A stretch of 64,000 bases of DNA from Victivallales bacterium (GCA_017617415.1 JAFZWH010000065.1:1-64000), one strand, 5' to 3'; positions 7,694-16,992 are shown, numbered from the stretch's first letter. The notes: generated from the letters alone by a model not told the origin. Program-made: numbers and translations.

Positions 7694-9850
7694 TTACTTC
7701 AACAGCACGGGGCCGAGGGCGGCGCGGTTGTGGAAGGAGCCCTGGGTGACAAAGAGGTTGTAATGCGCCTCGCCCGGCTGGTCGGTGGTGCAGATGTTGA
7801 TTTCCAACGGCGCATCGAAGTTAAACTGCGCCAGCGGGAGCGCGGCCTCGACCGTCCACCCCTCGTCATCCTGGCTGGTAGCGGAATCATAGTTCTCCAT
7901 GTTCCAAGAGGAGTCCTGCCGCTTGCCATCGAAGATGTCGTTGAAGCGGTTGAAGACAATCTGGTAGTAGGTGGTGTGCCCACCGGCGGCGAGGAAAATC
8001 TCGACCTCGTCTTCCGCCCAGATGTCAGCATCGCGGACGTTGCGCTGCGTGCCATTCGGGGTGTTGTCAGGGAGGCGTACGGCGATGAAGAGGGTGTCGT
8101 GTGCGGCATCGGTGGCCAGATATGCGGTCGGGGCGCTCTTCATGGGCTTCCCTTCGATGTCCGTGAGTTTCAACGGCGTGGCGTTTTGCCAGATGGCATC
8201 GTCCAGCTTGCCGTCGAGAACAGGTGTCTCTCCTGAGAAGGCAGTGACATAGCCAGTCGGGACTTCAGGCAACGGCGGCAGGGGCTGGAGCGCATACCCA
8301 TCAGGCACTGCGCCAGAGGCGATGACCAGCAGGATGGCCTCGCCGTCCGAAAGATTCAACTTGAATTCATTGAAGTCCGCGCGGCGCCACTCGGACGAAC
8401 CGTCCGCCTTCGCGTAGGCAATCCTGGTCATGGGATTGTAGATGGCGTATGCCGCGTCGCTCATCGCGGAGCGTGGGCGCAGACCGAGGAACTGCGGTCT
8501 GCCGGTACGGTTGTTAAGAAGGAATGCAGCGGCGCCGGCGTCATTGCCCATTGCCTTCAGAACGGGGCTCTCAGACCAGGTCGGCACCCCGAAAGTCATC
8601 TCGCGACCGGCAAGCGTCATCTTCTCGCTGGTGGTATAATACGGCACAGGGCGGACAATCTTCGCCTCGCCAGGGAAGCCGGCGAAAACTGCGTCCATCG
8701 CCATCTTCTCTTGGAGTATAGGGGAGGTCTGGAGACCTGGTCCCAGCACGATGGTACGGAAGGCAAGAATCTCCTCGGGGGTGATGCCGGCTTCCAGGAA
8801 ATAGCGCTCCGCCTTGACGGCGAGGGGTTCCTCCGGCTTGCCGAAGTGATCCAGCCCGTTGAGCAGGATGTCGCCGTTGGCGTGGGGGCGCGTGCAGAAG
8901 AAGCTGGTCAGCACGTAGTCGCGCATGATTTCGTCACGGTCCACGCCGAGCAGGGCCTCAAGGAGCACAGCGAGCGAGCCGGTGCGGTCGGCGCCGGCGA
9001 TGCAGTGGAAGGCGATGGGGTAGTTCTCCGGCTTGGTGAAGACGCGGAAGTTCTGCGCCATGATGTCCATGCCGTGCTTGGTGAAAGTCGGGGCATAGCA
9101 GACGGTGGAGATGTTCACGTAATTGATGTCCTCGCCGAGCGGGGAGGAGGTCATGCGGGCGGTCTCGCCATGGGAGCGCAAATCCAGGTCGGTCTTGATT
9201 TTGAGTTCCTCGCGGATAATGCGCAGGCCCTCCTCGGTGAAGCGCGGCACTCCGGGGGTCTTGCCGCCATCGGAGGAGTTGTTGTTGAAGCCGGAGCAGC
9301 GGAAGATGAGCCCCTGAGGAATCAGCCGGCCTTCCAGGCCGCGGCGACCACCCAGGTCGCGGAAGTTGTCCACATTGGGCACATTGAGTACGCGAGGCGT
9401 GAGGGGAGCCACGGTGAAGGAGCGGGTTTCGCTCTCGATGGAAGTGCCGTCCTCGTTATTGACTGCCGCCACCTTCCAGTAGTAGGTCTTGCCGATCTCC
9501 AGGTTGCAGAGGTTGTAGCGGCTATGCGGGACCTGGATGACCTTCTCGTTGCGGAAATGCGAGTTTTCCGCGACGTGAAGTTCGTAGTGGATCTTGCCGC
9601 GTTCCCCGTTGAACGCCCATTGCATCGGAATGCCAGGCGCAAACGACTTGACCTCGTTGCACAGACGACTCGCCAGGCTGGCGTTCTTCAGCGCCGCACG
9701 CGCGGCATCCTCCGACATCAGCAAAAAGAGTTCCATCGAGGCGGCCAGCGGACTGACTACCTCCTCGTTGTTCGGGGCGACAGATTTGATGGTGTCCGCA
9801 AACACCGCCACGCTCAGCATGAGCGCCAGCAACCAAGTCAGTTTTTTCAT
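7694..9850 (-). CDS. Secreted tyrosine phosphatase-like protein with Fn3-like and CBM9-like domains
   Basis: This 718-residue exported protein has a signal peptide (residues 1-18, LLALMLSVAVFA). Residues 50-155 resemble a fibronectin type III-like fold (IGKTYYWKVAAVNNEDGTS). Residues 165-360 match the bacterial tyrosine/serine phosphatase family: NFRDLGGRRG near the start, and the active-site loop HCIAGADRTGS near 280 with the CX5R cysteine and arginine. From about 535 to the end is a CBM9/DOMON-like beta-sandwich (LDGKLDDAIWQNA, DEVEIFLAA). Phosphatase plus carbohydrate-binding modules in a secreted protein suggests a phosphosugar, phospholipid or phosphoprotein substrate outside the cytoplasm. 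The exact substrate is unknown. Confidence 0.85.
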   Translation of the reverse strand: MKKLTWLLALMLSVAVFADTIKSVAPNNEEVVSPLAASMELFLLMSEDAARAALKNASLASRLCNEVKSFAPGIPMQWAFNGERGKIHYELHVAENSHFRNEKVIQVPHSRYNLCNLEIGKTYYWKVAAVNNEDGTSIESETRSFTVAPLTPRVLNVPNVDNFRDLGGRRGLEGRLIPQGLIFRCSGFNNNSSDGGKTPGVPRFTEEGLRIIREELKIKTDLDLRSHGETARMTSSPLGEDINYVNISTVCYAPTFTKHGMDIMAQNFRVFTKPENYPIAFHCIAGADRTGSLAVLLEALLGVDRDEIMRDYVLTSFFCTRPHANGDILLNGLDHFGKPEEPLAVKAERYFLEAGITPEEILAFRTIVLGPGLQTSPILQEKMAMDAVFAGFPGEAKIVRPVPYYTTSEKMTLAGREMTFGVPTWSESPVLKAMGNDAGAAAFLLNNRTGRPQFLGLRPRSAMSDAAYAIYNPMTRIAYAKADGSSEWRRADFNEFKLNLSDGEAILLVIASGAVPDGYALQPLPPLPEVPTGYVTAFSGETPVLDGKLDDAIWQNATPLKLTDIEGKPMKSAPTAYLATDAAHDTLFIAVRLPDNTPNGTQRNVRDADIWAEDEVEIFLAAGGHTTYYQIVFNRFNDIFDGKRQDSSWNMENYDSATSQDDEGWTVEAALPLAQFNFDAPLEINICTTDQPGEAHYNLFVTQGSFHNRAALGPVLLK

Positions 9851-10288
9851 GGAGAATTTCCTTTATTAATGAATTAACTTATTAAAACAGAAGATGTTAT
9901 GTTATTTTTTAGCAATTTCCCAGTTAAGTGCATAGGCATCGGGCAGACCGCACCTCTCACCTTCCTGGCGGGACCTGAATCCTGAGACCTGAGTCCTAAA
10001 CTTTAACCTTTTACCTTTTGCTCTATTCCCCAAGAGGGTACCCAACTGCGTTCTTTTCCTTTCAGTTTTGTCTTTACCCGAAGGGTTGTCGCGTCCTTGC
10101 GGGCGCAGGGTTTGTTGTTGGCCTCCCCGCCAGCTGCGCGCCCGAAACGGGCGCTTGCAGGCGGTTAAGCATGGTCGCGCACTCCGTGCGCTCGCCGCAT
10201 CGCGGCTGAAAAGCCTTGATTAGGTACCCTGTTGGGAAACAAAGCCTTACCTTTTACCTTTAAACTCCTCTAACCTCTAACCTCTAAC
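9851..10288. other. Gene-free interval made of heptamer arrays and an inverted-repeat element
   Basis: This 438-bp interval holds no credible gene. Next to the phosphatase start is an AT-rich leader (9851-9920) with AAAGGAAATT-like purines on the minus strand. From 9973 to 10021 are seven degenerate heptamers (ACCTGAA, TCCTGAG, ACCTGAG, TCCTAAA, CTTTAAC, CTTTTAC, CTTTTGC). A 209-bp inverted-repeat element follows, then seven more heptamers (10245-10293) that run into the stop codon of the next gene. Confidence 0.7.
10028..10236. repeat. 209-bp element with imperfect terminal inverted repeats and internal hairpins
   Basis: The left end CCCAAGAGGGTACC (from 10028) and right end GGTACCCTGTTGGG (to 10236) are inverted repeats pairing over about 15 bp with one mismatch. 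Between them are several small GC hairpins: ACCCGAAGGGT near 10077, GCGTCCTTGCGGGCGC near 10090, GCGCCCGAAACGGGCGC-like near 10138, GCGCACTCCGTGCGC near 10177 and GCCGCATCGCGGC near 10195. No protein is encoded. It interrupts a heptamer array on both sides. It could be a MITE-like mobile element or a structured RNA; I recognise no known RNA family. Confidence 0.6.
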
Positions 10289-12319
10289 CTACTCCAAGAC
10301 AATTGCGGCAATGCCACGCGGCGAGATAGTCGGTACTGTTACTATAATCTCCTCCGCGTCTTTCGAGAAGCACGCCAGATCAATTGGCTCGCACTCCGGC
10401 GCAAGAAAGCGCACTGTCGTTCCACGGGGTTTGCGGATGGCAACCTGCAATCCCTCGGTCTTCTCCAGGAAGTCGTTGAGGAATACCGCCAGGGCGGTGC
10501 GTCCCTCGGCATCCACACGTGCCACCGTAGAAAATGGCTGCGCGGAGAGCATCTTGACGGGCAACGGCGCGGTCGCGGTCGCATCGATGGCCTCACGAAG
10601 CATCGCGATTCGCGCACCAGTGGCGTATTCCCAGAGCCCCACGCCGCCGACCACGAGGACAAATCCGCCGTAACGCGTGGGCACCCGTACCACGGCGGGC
10701 TTGCCCAGTCCGACGGGCTCCGCGTCCGCCTGAACCGAATTGAAATGTCGTCCAATTCGGCTGAAGACTTGAACGCCTGGAAGACTCTCGTCCTGAACAT
10801 CAATGGCCTGCATCGGGGTGTAATTCCAGCAGGTCATGCCATTCGGAAGCTCCTCCAGAATGCCCGCACCGGGTTCCATTGGATGCACTGGCGTCACCGC
10901 CCAGTCGGGAAGGCGCTCGTTGAGGCGTTCCAGCACCAGCGTATCCACCACCACGCGCCCGCCGAGCATCGCCTGAAGCTCCGCATCGGTATAGCCGCCA
11001 ATCTGACGCTCGGTTAGGACACCAATGCGCACGTCGGTCGCGCCATCCGGCGCGGTCACGGGGATGCCCATCCGCCAGAGTTGCGCGAGTTGGTTCCACA
11101 TTCCGTAGCACCGCCAGTCGTCGGTAGCGCGTCCGCAATTCGGCATGTTCGCCTGGCTTGGCCCGAGCAGCTGCGTGAGGCCGGCGTTCACGGTTCCGGG
11201 CAGCTGGTCGGCAAGCGCCTCGAAGAATGGCCGCCAGGCTGCACAGGCCGACGCGAAGTGCTCGTAGTTCTCCTGAGGTTCGGGGTTCTCGGGGTCCTGC
11301 CAATAGAAGGTCAAGGAGTTGCAGCCACAGCCCAGCATCAACGCGCACTCGGTCATCATCTGGCGCGCGGACTTAAGCTGGCCGGTGTGTGGATAATTCT
11401 CCGCTTCGTAGCAAATCTGTTCCATCTTCGGATACTGCACCGCACGGGCGCTCGCCACCAGACTCTCGAACGCCTTGCCCAGAAGATGTTTGATTTCGAC
11501 ATCCTCGGTATAATATCCACCGCCGGGACGGATGTTCACCCCGCAGCCGCGCGGACCGGACATCGCCTCGTAAACCGGCGAGTAGTCCAGCCCGTTGTAG
11601 GTATGGGTCTGCATCGTGGTCTGCCAGCCCAGCCGGCACTCCGGCAACACTTCGTCCACCGCTCGGCGGTATTCTTTCATCACCAGCGCGTTGTTATGGG
11701 CATGGAACTGGCACCACATGGCGCGTACCGGCTCGAAGTCGCCGGTCTGGTCATAGAGGTGGTGCGCCAGTTCCTCACGCGTCCAGTTCCCCCCGCAGTA
11801 TTGGTTGAAGAGCTTCAGGCAACGCGGGCAGAAGCATCCCTCCGGCTTGCAGACGCCCATGCGCAGGTCGTCGTCCACCCAGATGGAGGATGGCTTCATC
11901 GCGGCCAGCGTGGCCTTGGTGCGCTCGTAGGTATATTTCAGCACACTCGGCGAGGTCGGGCAGAGCAACCCCTCCATTGGCCTGCCCTGCGCATCCACCT
12001 GCCAATCTTCCTTGGTCAGCGTCGGCTCGGTCTCCGGTGAAAGTGGTCCGACGCAGTGCCCCAGCGTCGGACACCGCTGGAAACCCATCTGGATGCCAGC
12101 GGCCTCGCATTCCATGCGGAAGTCATCGTACTCGGCATTCAGCGCTGCCTCGGCCGACAGTGCCGGGAAGGCGGCGGGAGCCACCAGGTCCATCCAGAAT
12201 TCATCACAGGAGCCAGGGTATTTTTTGCAGGCGGCCAGCACCCTGCGCATGAACGGCAGGTGTGGGCCGTGAACTCCGCACATCTGGCGGAGGATTAGAA
12301 AGGGGTAGTCGTATTTCAT
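10289..12319 (-). CDS. Large TIM-barrel, glycoside-hydrolase-like protein of unknown specificity
   Basis: This 676-residue protein starts at MKYDYPFLIL, whose ATG overlaps the cca stop by 4 bp (ATGA at 12316-12319). There is no signal peptide. The layout looks like a clan GH-A-type barrel followed by beta domains. SIWVDDDLRMG (about 150-160) and a Cys-rich patch GCFCPRCLKLFNQYC precede barrel-like helices, and YEAENYPHTG near 310 offers an acidic residue at a plausible strand end. The C-terminal third (LPVKMLSAQPFSTVARVDAEG) resembles beta-galactosidase-type accessory domains. I cannot name the family or catalytic pair. It is last in the lpxB-walJ-cca operon, an odd partner for housekeeping genes. 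Confidence 0.7.
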   Translation of the reverse strand: MKYDYPFLILRQMCGVHGPHLPFMRRVLAACKKYPGSCDEFWMDLVAPAAFPALSAEAALNAEYDDFRMECEAAGIQMGFQRCPTLGHCVGPLSPETEPTLTKEDWQVDAQGRPMEGLLCPTSPSVLKYTYERTKATLAAMKPSSIWVDDDLRMGVCKPEGCFCPRCLKLFNQYCGGNWTREELAHHLYDQTGDFEPVRAMWCQFHAHNNALVMKEYRRAVDEVLPECRLGWQTTMQTHTYNGLDYSPVYEAMSGPRGCGVNIRPGGGYYTEDVEIKHLLGKAFESLVASARAVQYPKMEQICYEAENYPHTGQLKSARQMMTECALMLGCGCNSLTFYWQDPENPEPQENYEHFASACAAWRPFFEALADQLPGTVNAGLTQLLGPSQANMPNCGRATDDWRCYGMWNQLAQLWRMGIPVTAPDGATDVRIGVLTERQIGGYTDAELQAMLGGRVVVDTLVLERLNERLPDWAVTPVHPMEPGAGILEELPNGMTCWNYTPMQAIDVQDESLPGVQVFSRIGRHFNSVQADAEPVGLGKPAVVRVPTRYGGFVLVVGGVGLWEYATGARIAMLREAIDATATAPLPVKMLSAQPFSTVARVDAEGRTALAVFLNDFLEKTEGLQVAIRKPRGTTVRFLAPECEPIDLACFSKDAEEIIVTVPTISPRGIAAIVLE

Positions 12320-13764
12320 CTTAGCAACTCGGGATAATTGGCTTGAACAAAGTTCCGCAACCACACCAAGGCATCGGCGTGGTTGGCAAAAGGTTCCTCA
12401 AGTTCATGGTCTAAGGCACTTTGCAGGATTGGCTTGAAAGCAGGGCATGGCGCAATGCCCAGCGCGATGAGGTCGCGACCCTGTATGGTCGGCGTGGTTT
12501 GCGGAGGATGCGCCATCTCCTCCTCCCATTGGCTATGGAGCCACTCATGCAATTCCAGATTGCCGAAGGACGCCAGGCTGTCCAGCCGAACGAGTTCCAG
12601 CAGCAGCGGGAAACGCATGTCCTGGAGGCGTTTCCGGCGCGTGGCAATTCTCGCCTCGCGCATCGCAGTGAGGCCCATATGGTGCCGAACCAGATAGACG
12701 GCGGTCTCAATGACCTCGTTGGGCAGACGCAGTTTCCGCAACAGTTCCTCCACCATTTCGGCGCCCACGACATCATGCCCGTTGAAGCGCCACCGTCCGC
12801 CCTCAAATTTGCAGGTGGGTGGCTTGCCGACGTCGTGCAATAACGCCCCCCAGACCAGCGCGCGTAACTCCCCATCCGAGGCGCGCTGGAGTTCGCCTGC
12901 CGTATTGAAGCGTGGGGCGTCAGGCGCGGTGCTCTGGCACCTCAGCACCGTCGCATCCAAAAAGCCTTGTAACTTCAGCTGGTGATTCCAGACGTCGCCC
13001 TCTGGGTGGAACTGCGGCGGCTGTTCGACGCCATGGAAAGTGGCCAGCTCCGGCAGGATGCTCGCCAAGAGTCCCGCTCTATCCAGCAAATCCAGAGCGC
13101 ACTGGCTCTGTCCACATAGGAGCATCTTCTCCAATTCGCTGGCAATGCGCTCCACCGAAACCACGCTTTTCACCTGACCGGCGTAGGCCTGGACAGCACT
13201 CCAGGTTGCTGGCTCAATCGTGAAGCCCAGTGACGCCGCGAAGCGCACCGCACGAAGCACGCGCAGTTTGTCCTCCTCAAAACGCCGGGCGGGGTTGCCG
13301 ACCGCGCGAAGCACGCCGGTCTTCAGGTCAGCCACGCCACCCACGAAGTCGTGGACGACATTGGCAACCGGGTCGCCCAGCAGCGCATTGCAGGTGAAGT
13401 CCCGTCGTCGGACATCTTCGGCCATATCGACGAAGCGGATTGCATCCGGATGTCGGCCATCGGTGTAGGCGACATCCCCGCGGAACGTCGCCACCTCGTA
13501 GTTCTCTTGGTCTTCACCGACTACGGTGATGATTCCGAACTGCCTGCCAACCGCGTAGGTACGTGGGAAAATCGCCTCGACCTGCTCCGGCCGCGCGGAA
13601 GTCGCGATATCCCAGTCGTGCGGTGTGCGCCCCAAAAGCGTATCACGTACGCATCCGCCCGCGAAGACCGCCTGATAGCCATGCTCCTGGAGCACCTTCA
13701 CCATCTTCAGCGCCTCGGGCGGACTTTTAAAAATACAATGTATCTCTTTGTATTGCAGACACAT
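12316..13764 (-). CDS. cca: CCA tRNA nucleotidyltransferase / poly(A) polymerase family, with HD domain
   Basis: This 482-residue class II nucleotidyltransferase adds or repairs the CCA end of tRNAs. GGCVRDTLLGRTPHDWDIAT (residues 36-55) carries the nucleotide-binding GG and the metal-binding DxD. RRRDFTCNALLGD and the RFEEDKLRVLRAVRFAASLGF block (about 165-185) are family signatures. An HD phosphohydrolase-like motif LLHDVGKPPT lies near 305. Bacterial members with an HD domain include both CCA-adding enzymes and poly(A) polymerases, so the exact activity is uncertain. It is translationally tied to both neighbours: 3 bp after walJ and a 4-bp overlap with the gene downstream. Confidence 0.92.
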   Translation of the reverse strand: MCLQYKEIHCIFKSPPEALKMVKVLQEHGYQAVFAGGCVRDTLLGRTPHDWDIATSARPEQVEAIFPRTYAVGRQFGIITVVGEDQENYEVATFRGDVAYTDGRHPDAIRFVDMAEDVRRRDFTCNALLGDPVANVVHDFVGGVADLKTGVLRAVGNPARRFEEDKLRVLRAVRFAASLGFTIEPATWSAVQAYAGQVKSVVSVERIASELEKMLLCGQSQCALDLLDRAGLLASILPELATFHGVEQPPQFHPEGDVWNHQLKLQGFLDATVLRCQSTAPDAPRFNTAGELQRASDGELRALVWGALLHDVGKPPTCKFEGGRWRFNGHDVVGAEMVEELLRKLRLPNEVIETAVYLVRHHMGLTAMREARIATRRKRLQDMRFPLLLELVRLDSLASFGNLELHEWLHSQWEEEMAHPPQTTPTIQGRDLIALGIAPCPAFKPILQSALDHELEEPFANHADALVWLRNFVQANYPELLR

Positions 13765-13767
13765 ATA

Positions 13768-14547
13768 TCAACACCAAACAGTCGGGACTGGCGCATCGCG
13801 GCGACCATAGGTCAGAAAGACGTCATCCCGGGCGAGTTCATGCAGGGTCCCCCGCGCAGTCCGCTCGGCGATGTCGTAAGTGTTGCAGTCTCCGCTGATG
13901 TGCGCAAGAACGACATTGCGCGTGTTGCGCGTGACCACCGACGGCAGGAATTTTGCGGTGTCTGCGTTGGAGAGGTGCCCGATGGGACTCAGGATGCGCG
14001 ACTTCAGGTTCCACGGGCGGGAGCTGGCCGCCAGCATATTGAGATCGAAGTTGCTCTCCAGCACCAGGGTACTGCAGTCCCGCAGTTGAAAGTGCGTCAT
14101 CTGGGTGGTCACCCCCAGGTCGGTCGCCACGCCAATCTTGGCGGACTCCCGGGTAAAGACATAGCCTACCGTGTCCACCGCATCATGGGAGACTGGAAAC
14201 GCCCGGACATTGAAGCCGGAGAGCGGGAAGTCATTGCACGCCGCGATCATCGTCATCACGCCGAGGCTCCACTCATTGCGCAGCTTCTCGGCGCATTTCG
14301 CGGTGGCATAGACCGGCACGCCAAAGTGCTTGCTCGCCACCCGAAGCCCCTTGACGTGGTCGTTGTGCTCGTGCGTGACCAAAAACGCCTTGACCCACGA
14401 TTCCTCCAGCCCCTCCTCTTTCAGGCGACAGCGCAACATCCGCAGGCTGATACCGCAGTCAATCAGTATCGCCTGGTCGCCGCAATGAACTGCGATGCAG
14501 TTGCCGTTGCTTCCGCTGGCTAGGATGGTGACACCTATTTTCGACAT
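13768..14547 (-). CDS. MBL-fold metallohydrolase, WalJ/YycJ-like
   Basis: This 259-residue metallo-beta-lactamase-fold hydrolase starts at MSKIGVTILASGSNGNCIAV, the usual beginning of YycJ-type proteins. The zinc motif THEHNDHVKGL is near residue 56, and VSHDAVDTVGYVF and LAHISGDCNTYD supply further ligands. WalJ proteins are proposed to act in DNA replication or repair as exonuclease-like enzymes, but the substrate is not visible here. Its start overlaps the end of lpxB by 13 bp, so it is translationally coupled. An upstream in-frame ATG at 14607 would extend it well into lpxB and is less likely. Confidence 0.9.
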   Translation of the reverse strand: MSKIGVTILASGSNGNCIAVHCGDQAILIDCGISLRMLRCRLKEEGLEESWVKAFLVTHEHNDHVKGLRVASKHFGVPVYATAKCAEKLRNEWSLGVMTMIAACNDFPLSGFNVRAFPVSHDAVDTVGYVFTRESAKIGVATDLGVTTQMTHFQLRDCSTLVLESNFDLNMLAASSRPWNLKSRILSPIGHLSNADTAKFLPSVVTRNTRNVVLAHISGDCNTYDIAERTARGTLHELARDDVFLTYGRRDAPVPTVWC

Positions 14548-15692
14548 TCCTCTAATACTATATTTGCGACTTTCGGGGAAACCGGCTCGGCGGAGCCCAG
14601 CCGGCACGTGAAGTCATCCAGCAGTCGCATACATTCGTAGTGGCGAGACCCGCCGGGCAGAATCTTCGCCGTCGCGGAGGCCAGGTGCTCTGGCGTACAC
14701 TCGTCCTGCAAAAATTCCTCAAAAACAGTGGTTTCGCAGACTAAATTCGTGATGGAGATATATGGCAATTTCACCAACCGACGCGCCAGCCACCAGGTCA
14801 GCCGACCAAGCCGATAGGCGACCACGACAGGAAGTCCAAGCATCGCTGCCTCGACGGTGACAGTGCCACTGGCGGCGATGGCCGCGCTTGCCGCCAGCAT
14901 CCGCTCGCGAGTCTGACCGCAGCTCCACGAGAATTCCGGCGCGTCATCCGGCAAATCCAGTTTTGCCAGCAGTTCCTGCGCAATCTCCTGGATGGCAGGA
15001 CGTGGCATGGCGATTTCAAATCGCAAGGCTGCGTTCTGCCGATGCAATAGACACGCCGCCCGGACAAAATCGGGCAGGAGCCGCAGAATCTCCTGCCGAC
15101 GGCTCCCCGGCAACAGCAATACCAGATTGGTATCACGCCGGACTCCCAGTTCCTTCAGCGGATTGAGTTGCTCGAAGAGCGGATGGCCGACAAATTCTGC
15201 CTTAAGACTGGTTGGCGCGTAGCATTGAGGTTCAAAGGGAAAGATGCAGAGCATCCGGCGACAGAACTGCGCCAGTTTCCAGATGCGGTTGCGTTTCCAC
15301 GCCCAGACTTGCGGACTGACATACCAAACCACCCGTATGCCAAGCGCATGTAATTTCTTCGCCAGACGTAAGTTAAAACCTGGATAGTCAATCAGAACCA
15401 CGACCTCAGGGCGCTCTTCGGCCGCACGACGCACCAGTTGCCGAAACAACCGGAAGAACATCGGCAAATGCCGAAAGACCTCGACGAAGCCGACGATGCC
15501 CAATTCCGCAGAGTCGATATAGGTCTCCACTCCCGCCGCACGCATCTTCTCCGCGCCCATGCCCGCCAGCCGGATGTCCGGCTGCGCCGTTCGCAATGCC
15601 GTCGCCAGAGCCGCGCCGTAGGCGTCGCCGGAGGCCTCGCCGGCGACAATCCAGCAGGTCTGGGGCTTCGGCTGAGAGGTTTCGACGGTCAT
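14535..15692 (-). CDS. lpxB: Lipid-A-disaccharide synthase
   Basis: LpxB condenses UDP-diacylglucosamine with lipid X to form the tetra-acylated disaccharide of lipid A at the inner face of the membrane. The 385-residue protein shows the GT19 hallmarks: CWIVAGEASGDAYGAAL at residues 13-29, FVEVFRHLP near 70, VVLIDYPGFNLRLAKKL near 100, YVSPQVWAWKRNRI near 125 and LLPGSRRQEI near 193. Length is typical. It is the first gene of a four-gene overlapping operon (lpxB, walJ-like, cca, glycosidase-like). With lpxD at 5.7 kb it shows that the organism makes lipid A. Confidence 0.95.
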   Translation of the reverse strand: MTVETSQPKPQTCWIVAGEASGDAYGAALATALRTAQPDIRLAGMGAEKMRAAGVETYIDSAELGIVGFVEVFRHLPMFFRLFRQLVRRAAEERPEVVVLIDYPGFNLRLAKKLHALGIRVVWYVSPQVWAWKRNRIWKLAQFCRRMLCIFPFEPQCYAPTSLKAEFVGHPLFEQLNPLKELGVRRDTNLVLLLPGSRRQEILRLLPDFVRAACLLHRQNAALRFEIAMPRPAIQEIAQELLAKLDLPDDAPEFSWSCGQTRERMLAASAAIAASGTVTVEAAMLGLPVVVAYRLGRLTWWLARRLVKLPYISITNLVCETTVFEEFLQDECTPEHLASATAKILPGGSRHYECMRLLDDFTCRLGSAEPVSPKVANIVLEECRK

Positions 15693-15739
15693 TCTCGTTT
15701 CCCCAAAAACAAACAGGACATCGACTCTGCGGCCTCCAG

Positions 15740-16978
15740 TTATTTGATTGCCCCGAAGCGTCGATTGATACCGGGGGCCAGCAGGTAGGCGCGCAGAAGT
15801 CGGGAGACCGGCTCGGTGTCCACCAGAAAGGCGTCATGACCGGAGTCGCTCTCGATTTCCACATAGGTCACCGGCTTGCGTTCGGCGATGAAGGCGTTCA
15901 CGAACTCGCGGCAGGCGGAGGGCGGATAGAGCCAGTCGCTGGAGAAGGAGACCACCATCAGTTCCGCATGGAGGCGGGAGCACGCCTTGCGCAGGTCGCC
16001 GTCGCCCCACGCCGCCGCCGCGTCATAGTAGTCCATGGCACGGGTGATGTAGAGATAACTGTCCGCGTCGAAGCGCTCGACGAAGGTCTTGCTCTGGTGG
16101 TTGAGGTAACTCTCCACGGAGAACTCCGGCGAGAATCCCTGGTCGTCTTCCGCCGTGGCAAGTCGCTCACGTCCGAATTTGTAGTCCATGCCCTTGCCGG
16201 AGAGATAGGTGATATGGGCAAGCATTCGTGCGACGGCAAGGCCGTTTGCGGGGAAAACGCCGTCAGCCTGATAGTTCCCGCCGTCGAATTTCTCGTCGTG
16301 CATGATGGCATGACGAGCGACCGCGTTGAAGCCAAGCCCCTGCGCGGAGAGTTTCGGTCCGCAGGCCATGATGATGCATTTTCCCAGCATCCGCGGAAAG
16401 CGCAACGCCCATTCGAGCGCCTGCTGACCACCCAGGCTGCCACCCACCACCGCATAGAGGTGCTTCACGCCAAGACGGTCGATGAGCATCTTCTCCATCT
16501 TCACCCAGTCCGCGATTGTGACCATCGGGAAATGCAGCCCATAGGGTTTTCCCGTGCGTGGGTCAATGCTCGTCGGTCCAGTGGTGCCATAGCAACTGCC
16601 CAACACATTGGCACATACCACATAGAAGCGGTTGGTATCAATCGCCTTGCCCGGACCAATCACCGAATCCCACCACCCCGGATGCGTCAGACGCCACGCG
16701 CGGGCGGGGTCGTTCTTGGCCTGCGAATCCCACCCCGCCACATGAGCGTCACCTGACAATGCATGACAAATCAGGACAACGTTGTCGCCCGTCTCGGAGA
16801 GTTCCCCGTAAGTCTCGTACTCGACGACGACTTCGGGCAGCACGCCGCCCAACTCCAGTTGGAAAGGGTGCTCCGCATCCGTAAGAGTGATGTGCCGCGC
16901 AGTGGTCATCCCGACGCTCGTCAGGGAATCCGGCGGGTCGTATTTCTTATTGATTGATTGTTCCTTGGTCGTATCCAT
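15740..16978 (-). CDS. metX: Homoserine O-acetyltransferase
   Basis: MetX transfers acetyl from acetyl-CoA to homoserine, committing it to methionine synthesis. It is an alpha/beta hydrolase: the nucleophile elbow GGSLGGQQAL is near residue 176, the family motif GPTSIDPRTGKPYG near 140, and the catalytic Asp and His lie in FSSDWLYPP and DSGHDAFL toward the end. The start MDTTKEQS has a GAAAGG just upstream and gives 412 residues. A start at MTTARH (16909) would give a more typical 389. The longer reading frame upstream runs through the 30-bp repeats and is not real coding. Close homologues can be succinyltransferases, but the length and motifs favour MetX. Confidence 0.9.
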   Translation of the reverse strand: MDTTKEQSINKKYDPPDSLTSVGMTTARHITLTDAEHPFQLELGGVLPEVVVEYETYGELSETGDNVVLICHALSGDAHVAGWDSQAKNDPARAWRLTHPGWWDSVIGPGKAIDTNRFYVVCANVLGSCYGTTGPTSIDPRTGKPYGLHFPMVTIADWVKMEKMLIDRLGVKHLYAVVGGSLGGQQALEWALRFPRMLGKCIIMACGPKLSAQGLGFNAVARHAIMHDEKFDGGNYQADGVFPANGLAVARMLAHITYLSGKGMDYKFGRERLATAEDDQGFSPEFSVESYLNHQSKTFVERFDADSYLYITRAMDYYDAAAAWGDGDLRKACSRLHAELMVVSFSSDWLYPPSACREFVNAFIAERKPVTYVEIESDSGHDAFLVDTEPVSRLLRAYLLAPGINRRFGAIK

Positions 16979-16992
16979 CCTTTCTTTTCTCT

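Noticed and set aside
6995-8236. 413-residue plus-strand frame
   Set aside because: It spans the complement of skp and the phosphatase tail and shows no motif, so it is a shadow.
11081-12040. 319-residue plus-strand frame
   Set aside because: It lies wholly opposite the glycosidase-like gene and reads as His/Arg-rich nonsense.
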